A DNA stretch of 5,262 bases from Candidatus Bathycorpusculum sp. (lineage in GTDB: Archaea > Thermoproteota > Bathyarchaeia > Bathyarchaeales > Bathycorpusculaceae): positions 1 through 5,262 of the forward strand of contig WREZ01000102.1 in NCBI GenBank assembly GCA_009779045.1, written 5' to 3'. The notes under the pieces are model-generated. The model searched no databases. It saw nothing but the letters and a program-made list of their open reading frames with translations, and was not told the DNA's origin. Below, piece after piece: positions 1-5,235 of this stretch (its first letter is position 1; every line of letters begins with the position of its first letter). A program made the translations under genes and the position numbers.

Positions 1-1423
1 CACCAAACACAGGCTCTAAACCCCACTGAGCAACCAACACCACATCAACACCCGGCATCACAAAAGAATCCCCACCAAAATAAATAACCCCATCATACAA
101 CCAACCCTCAAAAACATGACCAAAACGCCAAGGTAGAAACTTAGATACCTTTACCGCTACCGTAGCACCTGCACGATACAGGTTATCATCAGTTGGAGCA
201 CTATAACCACCATTTGCATCATAAAATACAGCAAAAACTGGCATCGCATAAAGAACTTCATAACTAAGAATAGCACCACACTCTGAACAATATACTTTAA
301 CATAACCATCTTCAGTAGAAGTAGCATATACTGTTTCAGTAACCTCAATATGACCAAGTAATGTATCTTTAATCTCGTCTACATAACTAAAACCACAGTC
401 AACACAAGTATAAGTCCAATACCCATTCTCACAGGTCGTTGGATCCGTGTACACACCGTTATCCCAATTATGATAAAGAGATACTTCACCCGTACAAGGA
501 ATACGCAGGATCATTCCACGTGGAACATCTGTATCATCTTTAATTCCATTTATAGTCATTATGTCAGTCAACATTTTAAGTCTATCAGCACTATTCTGCG
601 TTTTAGCATACTTCAATGCAACAGCCCATAAACTTTCACCCGGAAGCACAGTATGAGTGACCCCCTTCCAATCACCTACAGAGTTACAATATATTTTTCC
701 TGCTTCTGTCTCGCCCAAAAGCTCTGAAACAGTCACTAAAGTATATCCATTCAAAATTAAATCACATACAACTCGTTCCATAGCAACAACTGTCGTCTCA
801 TATACATCATGACAAAGAACAATATCACCATCCCAGACGTTGCTCATAATTTTATCATATATCATATCAGCTACAATTTCAGTATCCCAAGTAGGATTAG
901 AGGCCCAATCTTCATTAAATCGCCAATCATCAGAATCAATGGTATTAATTATAAGTGCAAGGCCCACATTTTCTGCAGCATTTATAACATTATCATCATA
1001 TGCAAAATATGTAGGACGAAACATATCAGGACGAACGCCTATTGCATTAAAAATGGCATCATTTGTACGTTGTAGATCTTGTCTAATTGCAACAGGAGCA
1101 AGAGTTGTAAGATCGTCATGCTGCCATGAATGTCCAAGAATTTCACATCCTTGTGAATGTGCCTTATTTATTACATCCAGATTTGTATCAATTTTTTCAC
1201 CAACAACAAAAAAAGATGCTTTAGCACCGTAGGCACTCAATATATCCAATAACTGATCGGTATATTCACTAGGGCCATCATCAAACGTTAGAGCAATCAT
1301 CTTGTTATTGGAAACGTCAGATGCAACTGTTGCAACAGGAATAGCACTCCAAATAAGTGTTAGCCCCAACAGCATACAAATAAATACACTCAAAATACGT
1401 CTTTTAACTATCATATCCATCAT
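1..1423 (-). CDS. Secreted polysaccharide deacetylase (NodB/CE4) with LysM, Cys-rich repeats and InlB B-type repeat; 3' end beyond window
   Basis: Probable secreted enzyme that removes N-acetyl groups from peptidoglycan or chitin-like glycan. Seen: 474 codons are readable and open at the left edge. Residues 1-34 form a signal peptide (KRR, then a hydrophobic stretch, probable cleavage after ATVA). The NodB domain spans about 40-235 with every CE4 motif: TFDDGP at 46-51 (D48 catalytic base, D49 metal), HSWQH at 98-102 (H98 and H102 metal), RPTY at 136-139, DSDDW at 163-167, LCHD at 203-206 (H205). A LysM domain lies at 256-309. Two Cys-rich repeats follow at about 318-357 (CVDCG) and 358-395 (CSECG), then an InlB B-type repeat at about 396-467 (YDANGG...FEGW...VAQW). 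The ATG at 1423 was chosen because it directly precedes the signal peptide and has AGGA ten bases upstream. In-frame ATGs at 1444, 1456 and 1606 lack such a site. Substrate and sugar specificity cannot be read. Confidence 0.9.
   Translation of the reverse strand, partial: MMDMIVKRRILSVFICMLLGLTLIWSAIPVATVASDVSNNKMIALTFDDGPSEYTDQLLDILSAYGAKASFFVVGEKIDTNLDVINKAHSQGCEILGHSWQHDDLTTLAPVAIRQDLQRTNDAIFNAIGVRPDMFRPTYFAYDDNVINAAENVGLALIINTIDSDDWRFNEDWASNPTWDTEIVADMIYDKIMSNVWDGDIVLCHDVYETTVVAMERVVCDLILNGYTLVTVSELLGETEAGKIYCNSVGDWKGVTHTVLPGESLWAVALKYAKTQNSADRLKMLTDIMTINGIKDDTDVPRGMILRIPCTGEVSLYHNWDNGVYTDPTTCENGYWTYTCVDCGFSYVDEIKDTLLGHIEVTETVYATSTEDGYVKVYCSECGAILSYEVLYAMPVFAVFYDANGGYSAPTDDNLYRAGATVAVKVSKFLPWRFGHVFEGWLYDGVIYFGGDSFVMPGVDVVLVAQWGLEPVFG
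239..472 (-). repeat. Two tandem Cys-rich (HxW...CxxCG) protein repeats inside the deacetylase gene
   Basis: The two copies cover residues 318-357 and 358-395 of the deacetylase. Copy 1 starts HNWDN, has a Cys after the TDPTT stretch and then CVDCG, and ends at LLGH. Copy 2 starts HIEVTE and carries CSECG, but has Ser/Glu where copy 1 has the first Cys. This pattern resembles the short extracellular repeats of the form HDWG...TCTxxG...CxxCG...LGH that are common in surface proteins of gut Firmicutes. The family link is from memory, and the function (spacer or binding module) is not known. Confidence 0.6.
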
Positions 1424-1606
1424 AGTTACTACATCCTGGCGCATTGACGATAACATGCTGTACTTAGTTCGTTGTAGTTTTTGCCAAATTGGTGGTACGC
1501 TAAACAATGGGGAATGGTTTTGTGTTCTGTAGTGGTGTTGTTGTTGTGGTTTGTTACATAGAAGAAGAGTATCCTGTTGGCGACGTGTTGACGTTGTAGG
1601 ACACAT
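1424..1606 (-). other. In-frame A+C-rich leader or N-terminal extension of the deacetylase gene
   Basis: The deacetylase frame stays open upstream of the preferred start until a TAG at 1628-1630, with further ATG codons at 1444, 1456 and 1606. Starting at 1606 would add 61 residues rich in Q, T, H and P, with a CAACAACAACACCAC tract at about 1532-1546. I read this as untranslated leader, because such a hydrophilic extension before a classical signal peptide would be unusual and no ribosome-binding site precedes the upstream ATGs. It could instead be a real N-terminal extension that makes the hydrophobic segment an internal anchor. Confidence 0.4.
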
Positions 1607-1772
1607 GAAAGCATATAGCTTAGAAACCTATTGGAAACAAATTTTTCAGATAAATTCATGTATTTGAAGTGTAACCAAAAATTATTCATATTTCATCATC
1701 ACGGCGCTAATAATTGTAAAGTTTATTTCCAAATGGCTTTAGGGATAAAGAGCTGTCTCCATGGGAGGCAAC

Positions 1773-1799
1773 ATTATAGACTGCAAAATCGTGTTGAAA
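1773..1799 (-). promoter_or_regulatory. Possible promoter of the deacetylase gene
   Basis: On the minus strand a perfect TATAAT (1773-1778) lies downstream of TTTCAA (1794-1799) with a 15-base gap, or CTTTCA with 16. The -10 is consensus but the -35 is poor, and the site is about 350 bases before the proposed start, implying a long leader. A perfect -10 can arise by chance in A+T-rich DNA. Confidence 0.3.
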
Positions 1800-1991
1800 G
1801 AGTTCTGAAAACCGAGTTTTTATGGGAAATAACGACTCAGTATCTTTTGTTAGAGTGAGAAAAATGTTTACACCTGAAATTATATGCATTTAAATTATTC
1901 CCCAGTTTACTCCATATACCAGACTACTGGGCACATTCTCGAAAAATGAGCAATATTAATTTTATGCTCATCGCAAATAAAAAAACATGTA

Positions 1992-2016
1992 AAAATTGTT
2001 TAAAGTAAACAATTTT
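1992..2016 (-). terminator. Perfect 11-bp hairpin with 3-base loop, terminator-like
   Basis: AAAATTGTTTA (1992-2002) and TAAACAATTTT (2006-2016) are exact reverse complements around a 3-base loop. In the minus-strand transcript the stem runs into U-rich sequence, with a second U tract at about 1980-1986. It lies about 45 bases after the stop of the zinc-ribbon fragment, a natural terminator position. The stem is almost pure A/T, so it is weak for an intrinsic terminator, and an operator is also possible. Confidence 0.45.
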
Positions 2017-2037
2017 GCCATAAAATAGCAAAACAAA

Positions 2038-2048
2038 GCGCTTCGCGC
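2038..2048 (-). terminator. GCGC-TTC-GCGC mini-hairpin after the zinc-ribbon fragment
   Basis: A short G+C stem of four pairs with a 3-base loop, read on the minus strand as GCGC-GAA-GCGC followed by TTTGTTTT. It sits 15 bases downstream of the stop at 2063. It is short but G+C-rich in an A+T-rich setting, and could act with the 1992-2016 hairpin to end transcription. Confidence 0.35.
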
Positions 2049-2062
2049 AAACTAATTAGACA

Positions 2063-2233
2063 CTACCAACAATCATCATCACCACCACCATCACCCCAAG
2101 CACTATAAACCAAACCACCAACACCATCAAACCTAGACACACCCACAAGAACCATGGATTTACCACAATTTGGACAACAAACCACCACCCGTTTAAACGC
2201 AGCAGGTACTTTTTCACGACTAAGAACCTGTAT
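2063..2233 (-). pseudogene. 3' fragment of an unidentified small zinc-ribbon-like gene
   Basis: An open frame of about 56 codons ends at a TAG (2063-2065) and is closed upstream by TGA at 2234-2236, with no usable start codon near that end. The peptide contains CCPNCGK, half of a zinc-ribbon knuckle, and ends in a very acidic, Gly-rich tail (GDGGGDDDCW). The coding strand is strongly G+T-rich, as at the other gene ends in this window. A well-formed C-terminus with no matching N-terminus suggests the remnant of a longer gene cut by rearrangement. I do not recognise the family. A complete small gene using a GTG start inside the frame is possible but has no ribosome-binding site. Confidence 0.45.
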
Positions 2234-2325
2234 TCAACAAGTTTTTAACTAGTGGTGTGTAAAGTTTATTGTGGTTAACTGTTTGACATATGATAGAGGT
2301 TTAACTGATAAATAATGGGAGATAG

Positions 2326-2329
2326 TTAA
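2326..2329. repeat. Target-site duplication TTAA, left copy
   Basis: TTAA immediately outside the left inverted repeat, matched by TTAA at 3566-3569. Four-base duplications are known in the IS5 family. Because the motif is palindromic and short, it could in part be element sequence. Confidence 0.6.
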
Positions 2330-2356
2330 GGGAACCTCCGAAAACCTGTTTAGCTG
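2330..2356 (+). repeat. Left terminal inverted repeat of the IS5 element
   Basis: Compared with the reverse complement of 3539-3565, 22 of 27 positions agree. The first 18 bases match at 15, including GGGAACC at the tip and AAACCT at positions 13-18. This is a normal length and quality for the ends bound by an IS5-family transposase. Confidence 0.8.
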
Positions 2357-2460
2357 ATTTGCTTGTGTCTCTATCAGGTTTATTTCACAGTTTTTATGCC
2401 GATACGTGTTAGACAGGACTGATTTATCTGATTTTTCACAGGGGACAACCTCTTTTTTGC

Positions 2461-3507
2461 TTAAATGACTGGAATGAGCCTAGCTCCCGCTAGATACGCA
2501 TAACGCTTGAAATTATACGCCAAATTACGCCTAGCAATCTGCGCCCCCACACGCACCAACCCCACACAACAAATAACCATCCCACCCATAGACACACTCA
2601 TAAACCCAAACACATACTCCACCCTAACCCTCACACTCGATATCAAACGATTAGCTGCCCTCTGCGCATCCGTTAAAGGCTTATTACGAAAAGCCTTAGC
2701 ACAACACAACAACAACACCAACTCCGGATACAACAAAGCAACCTGCGCATGCAACTCCTCACCTACATAAGCCGAATCAACATAACCCTTTTTATCCTTA
2801 ACAGAGAGCACATCAACAAGTTTTTGACTATCATGCACAGACGCAGACGTTACGGCAAATTTGGTAATCAACTTGGTTTTTTCATCAACATTTATGTGAT
2901 CTTTGTAGCCATAGTGAGTTTCATTATTTTTCTTGGTCCAGCGTACATCAGTGTCTTTTTGGGCGAGTTTATGAGGTTTATTTTTCCACTCTTGTGGGAT
3001 TTGACCGTTTTTTATCTGTTGGTTTTCTTCTCTTGTGTTGCGTTGGCGTGGTGCGTCTACAAAGCTGGCATCGACTATGGAGCCTTCATGTTTGATTATG
3101 CCTCTGTTTTCTAGTTGTTGGGTGAATTGTTCGAAGAGTTGTTTGTCGGTGTCGTTTTTGGCTAGGGCTTCTTTGAAGTCCCAGATTGTGTTTTCGTCTG
3201 GGACTTTGTCGTTTGTTTGTAGGTTTAGGAATCGTTGGAAGGAGTGGCGGTCGTTTATTTGGTATTGGATTGTGTGGTCTGAGATGTTGTACCAGTCTTG
3301 GAGTAGGAGGATTTTGAACATTAGGATGGGGTCGTATCTTGGTCGGCCGCCTTTTTTGGGGTTGTGGTTTTGGGGGATTATGGTTTTTTCGAGGGTGGGT
3401 CGAAAAATCTCAAAGTTTATGTGTTTGGTTACTTTTTCAAGTGGGTCACCCATTTCGGAGAATCGTTTCAATATTTGGTTTTTTGTTAGATAATTATGTT
3501 TGTACAT
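2461..3507 (-). CDS. IS5-family DDE transposase, full length
   Basis: A 348-residue transposase that would cut and join the ends of its own element. Seen: an N-terminal region with the GGRPRYDP and QDWYNISDHTIQYQI stretches (about 53-84) typical of IS5/IS1031-type proteins. The catalytic triad is D146 (VDASFVD), D244 (GYVDSAY) and E297 (RVRVEYVFG). HYGYKDH at 198-204 and the late NLAYNFKRY segment (328-336) are also family hallmarks. No frameshift or internal stop is present and the length is normal, so it is probably active. The start at 3507 gives the usual N-terminus; the Shine-Dalgarno is weak (GGCG). The coding strand is A+C-rich for about the first 650 bases and G+T-rich for the last 350. 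The C-terminal part is accordingly rich in V, G, R and L compared with ordinary IS5 proteins. Confidence 0.93.
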   Translation of the reverse strand: MYKHNYLTKNQILKRFSEMGDPLEKVTKHINFEIFRPTLEKTIIPQNHNPKKGGRPRYDPILMFKILLLQDWYNISDHTIQYQINDRHSFQRFLNLQTNDKVPDENTIWDFKEALAKNDTDKQLFEQFTQQLENRGIIKHEGSIVDASFVDAPRQRNTREENQQIKNGQIPQEWKNKPHKLAQKDTDVRWTKKNNETHYGYKDHINVDEKTKLITKFAVTSASVHDSQKLVDVLSVKDKKGYVDSAYVGEELHAQVALLYPELVLLLCCAKAFRNKPLTDAQRAANRLISSVRVRVEYVFGFMSVSMGGMVICCVGLVRVGAQIARRNLAYNFKRYAYLAGARLIPVI

Positions 3508-3538
3508 TGTAAACGCCAGTTATATAATGTATCATATG

Positions 3539-3565
3539 ACAACTAAAAGGTTTCCAGGGGTTCCC
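3539..3565 (-). repeat. Right terminal inverted repeat of the IS5 element
   Basis: Partner of the repeat at 2330-2356, reading GGGAACCCC inward on the minus strand. It lies about 30 bases upstream of the transposase start, so the transposase promoter should overlap or sit just inside this end. Confidence 0.8.
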
Positions 3566-3569
3566 TTAA
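3566..3569. repeat. Target-site duplication TTAA, right copy
   Basis: TTAA immediately outside the right inverted repeat, identical to the copy at 2326-2329. It falls inside the early codons of the interrupted ATPase-like gene (3567-3623). Confidence 0.6.
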
Positions 3570-3623
3570 GTCTTTGTCCTTGAAACTGATAAGTGCATCT
3601 AAGAACAATGATCTTTGTATCAT
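3567..3623 (-). pseudogene. 5' end of an AAA ATPase-like gene (DUF4143 type), cut by the IS5 element
   Basis: From the ATG at 3623 the frame reads MIQRSLFLDALISFKDKDL (19 residues), then runs into the inverted repeat and ends within the element. The stretch resembles the N-terminus of AAA ATPases with a DUF4143 C-terminal domain, which usually begin MIxRxxYLxxLxxFKDKxLIKVITG just before the Walker A loop. The Walker A motif itself is missing, so the call rests on a short match from memory. GAGAG upstream is a possible ribosome-binding site, and a promoter-like pair lies at 3648-3676. Rejoining the flanks at TTAA does not restore the ATPase; it gives a 44-codon frame ending at 2249, so more than this insertion has been lost here. 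Confidence 0.45.
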
Positions 3624-3647
3624 GTCTCTCACGTCACATCAATTGTA

Positions 3648-3676
3648 AATATACTACAAGGATAAATAAAAATTAA
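3648..3676 (-). promoter_or_regulatory. Possible promoter of the truncated ATPase-like gene
   Basis: On the minus strand TATATT (3648-3653) lies 17 bases from TTAATT (3671-3676). The -10 matches consensus at five of six positions and the spacing is ideal, while the -35 is weak. It would start transcription about 15-20 bases before the ATG at 3623, with the terminator-like hairpin of the preceding gene just upstream. Confidence 0.4.
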
Positions 3677-3694
3677 CAGGTTTTTGCACTACAC

Positions 3695-3727
3695 TTCTAA
3701 AACTTTTAATTTTTCCAAGTTTTAGAA
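3695..3727 (-). terminator. Perfect 11-bp hairpin directly after a stop codon
   Basis: TTCTAAAACTT (3695-3705) and AAGTTTTAGAA (3717-3727) are exact reverse complements around an 11-base loop. The right arm touches the TAG at 3728-3730, so in the minus-strand transcript the hairpin begins immediately after the stop. No U tract follows, so it may work as an mRNA 3'-end stabiliser or factor-assisted terminator. An operator for the promoter about 20 bases further on is the alternative. Confidence 0.45.
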
Positions 3728-3890
3728 CTAGATTTCCCAACAATCAGGCTTGCCTTCAAGAAGCTCACCAAAATAATCCCTGCCAAACAACGCACCGTCT
3801 TTAAGCCATCAACATTATCACTACAACGAACATGCTGTAAGTAGCTTCCTTTTGCGATGTGACTGATAGGCAGCAGCGTTGTGACAAAGT
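3728..3890 (-). pseudogene. Frameshifted 3' remnant of an unidentified gene, probably cut by the IS701-like element
   Basis: From about 3890 downward one frame gives DFVTTLLPISHIAKGSYLQH and continues to CSDNVDG. Near 3801-3806 the sensible reading moves to another frame, giving LKDGALFGRDYFGELLEG, KPDCWEI and a stop at 3728-3730. A single missing base would explain the shift. Both halves have coding-like composition (Gly, Asp and aromatic residues, few rare combinations), which supports a decayed gene rather than chance. Upstream the frame is closed by TAA within the presumed IS end. Hence the 5' part would lie beyond the right edge, on the far side of the insertion. I do not recognise the family. 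Confidence 0.45.
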
Positions 3891-3968
3891 CTGTAGTGGA
3901 TAACCATTATTCAAATAGACCAGTGAAATGATATACACAAAAGTGAAGCAATAAGGTACTGAACCATA

Positions 3969-3997
3969 GGCAACGTCAAATAGACGCCGTTTTTTTT
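3969..3997 (+). terminator. Hairpin plus T8 facing into the IS701-like element
   Basis: On the + strand GGC (3969-3971) and GTC (3975-3977) pair with GAC (3983-3985) and GCC (3986-3988), with an AAC bulge. Eight T follow at 3990-3997. It overlaps the last codons of the transposase and would stop + strand transcription entering from the left. Such protective terminators are common at IS ends. Confidence 0.4.
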
Positions 3998-5235
3998 AAA
4001 TCATGACGCAGAACCATGATAAACAGATGCGCAACCATAACCAACAACATATGCCAATACCACCCCTGATAAGACCAAGTCTCATAATGACCCATACCCA
4101 AAAAACACATACATTCCAAAAAACACTGCTCAATCGACCAACGCAACGTAGCCAACCGATCAAGCACTACTTGCGCAGTACCTGCAGGAGCATTACTTAT
4201 GAAATATTTTATAGCCCCATCTTCATAACGACGAATATAGACCCATACAGGTGCAGCAGACATAAACCGTCCATTAACTTTTCGACAACTATAAGCACGA
4301 ACACACTTAATGTCAGCCAAGGTTGAACCTTTGGTTCCCTGTGCAATAGCACGCCGCCCCCAAACAATAGACTCCTCACCCACAAGAGAATCAATACGCA
4401 CAGGCTCCTCAAGTGCTCTGGAATGTTTAGGCGGTCTTCCACGACCAGAAAGTTTAGGTATTTCTACAGGTGGAACTGAGAGGTAGAGGTATTGGTTTTC
4501 TTTAACCGATGCAAAGTAGTACACACCTAAAGGTAGACCGTCTAAAAAGCCTTGGTCGCTTCCAAAGGCTGCATCGCAACCCACCCATTTGATGGGAAAC
4601 GTGTTGTGGCTGAGAAGGCTGTTTAACATCTGGGTTGCTATGTCGTTTTTGGTTTGGAATTTGAGGTCTTTTGGGATTTCACAGCGAGTTTGTTTGTCTG
4701 CAGCAGAGGTTTCGAACCATTGTTTGGGTAGATATAGTTTGGTGTCTACTAGTCCGTATCCTTTTGTGGATGCGTAGCTGATAAATACGCCTGATTGGCA
4801 GTTTTCTTGTTTGCCTAATCGGCCGCAGTATTGGTGTGCGACGCCTGCGGATTCTGTGCCTTTTTTTACAAAGCAACTGTCATCGACAGATGCAAATCCG
4901 TCTGGGTCGGCTATTTGTTTGGCGAGTTGGGTTTGGTATTGTTGGGTGAGGTTTGTTTCCCAGTTTTTTGAGCGTTTGAAGAATTGTTGCATGCCTCGTA
5001 CTTGTTTTTTGCCTAGGAAGTGTAGTGCGATGGGTTCGATGGATTTGCGGTCAAGGTTGCTTAGTATGCCTTGTTGATATGCTTCAAAATATTTTGTTTG
5101 TGAGGGTTCTGTAAAGCAATCTGTGTATTGTTCTATGTATTGTTTCAATGCTTTATTGATGTCTTGTTCGCTTAATTTTTCAAGGGATAACTCGTTTAAC
5201 ATTTGGATGTCATATGCGTTTATATCGGTCAACAT
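3976..5235 (-). CDS. IS701-family DDE transposase
   Basis: A 419-residue transposase of the IS701/IS4-like DDE fold. Family marks seen: SVDDSCFVKKG at 116-126 with D118 as first catalytic Asp; HQYCGRLGKQENCQ at 134-147; GCDAAFG with D221; RWSIEQCF with E369; and YETWSYQGWYWH at 384-395. Length is normal for the family and the frame is unbroken. The start at 5235 is the first ATG of the frame, 28 bases inside the window end; no good ribosome-binding site is visible. Position 376, where related transposases usually carry Lys seven residues after the catalytic Glu, is Met, so activity is uncertain. The coding strand is A+C-rich from the start to about 4440 and G+T-rich from there to the stop. 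The N-terminal half is accordingly rich in Q, N, T and K, the C-terminal half in V, G, R, W and M. Confidence 0.9.
   Translation of the reverse strand: MLTDINAYDIQMLNELSLEKLSEQDINKALKQYIEQYTDCFTEPSQTKYFEAYQQGILSNLDRKSIEPIALHFLGKKQVRGMQQFFKRSKNWETNLTQQYQTQLAKQIADPDGFASVDDSCFVKKGTESAGVAHQYCGRLGKQENCQSGVFISYASTKGYGLVDTKLYLPKQWFETSAADKQTRCEIPKDLKFQTKNDIATQMLNSLLSHNTFPIKWVGCDAAFGSDQGFLDGLPLGVYYFASVKENQYLYLSVPPVEIPKLSGRGRPPKHSRALEEPVRIDSLVGEESIVWGRRAIAQGTKGSTLADIKCVRAYSCRKVNGRFMSAAPVWVYIRRYEDGAIKYFISNAPAGTAQVVLDRLATLRWSIEQCFLECMCFLGMGHYETWSYQGWYWHMLLVMVAHLFIMVLRHDLKKTASI

Larger units (their letters stand above)
1607..2037. other. Gene-free A+T-rich spacer with several inverted repeats
   Basis: No convincing gene on either strand; the longest open frames here (60-86 codons) have no domain, no ribosome-binding site and overlap each other. 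Inverted repeats seen are 1811-1817 with 1835-1841 (7 bp, one G-U pair in the minus-strand transcript), CCCAGT 1901-1906 with ACTGGG 1926-1931, and ATGAGCA 1946-1952 with TGCTCAT 1965-1971 (perfect 7 bp, 12-base loop). These may be operators or structured leader elements, or chance in A+T-rich sequence. No riboswitch class was recognised. Confidence 0.5.
2330..3565 (-). mobile_element. Complete IS5-family insertion sequence (1236 bp)
   Basis: The element is bounded by imperfect terminal inverted repeats starting GGGAACC and contains one full-length IS5-type transposase gene on the minus strand. TTAA is present directly outside both ends. Intact ends, intact reading frame and matching flanks point to a fairly recent insertion. 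Transcription of the transposase starts near the right end; about 100 bases between its stop and the left end appear non-coding. The exact outer base is ambiguous because TTAA is palindromic and extends the inverted repeat. Confidence 0.85.

Noticed and set aside
840..1232. 130-codon + strand open frame
   Set aside because: Antisense to the NodB domain, whose five catalytic motifs are all readable on the minus strand; the + product shows no domain.
1429..1689. 86-codon minus-strand frame ending 5 bases before the deacetylase ATG, possible leader peptide
   Set aside because: No domain, unlikely composition and no clear ribosome-binding site. It overlaps the deacetylase leader in another frame, and its stop position near the ATG is probably chance.
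1811..1841. Stem-loop upstream of the deacetylase that might be a riboswitch
   Set aside because: A single 7-bp stem with a 17-base loop and no recognisable conserved core of any known class.
1707..1889. 60-codon minus and 75-codon plus open frames in the spacer
   Set aside because: They overlap each other, lack ribosome-binding sites and domains, and are of a length expected by chance in A+T-rich DNA.
2041..2220. ACC/ATC-rich tract that looks like a short tandem repeat or CRISPR-like low-complexity DNA
   Set aside because: No regular unit or spacer structure. It reads as the Gly/Asp codons of the zinc-ribbon remnant on the minus strand.
2222..2250. GAACCTGTATTCAACAAG stretch resembling an IS end
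   Set aside because: No inverted partner was found in the window, so a further insertion boundary cannot be supported.
2749..3114. 121-codon + strand open frame with membrane-like hydrophobic stretches
   Set aside because: Fully antisense to the IS5 transposase. The hydrophobic look comes from the T/G-rich strand, and there is no ribosome-binding site.
3035..3493. 152-codon + strand open frame rich in Trp, Ser and Phe
   Set aside because: Antisense to the N-terminal part of the IS5 transposase; its composition is a by-product of the G+T-rich strand.
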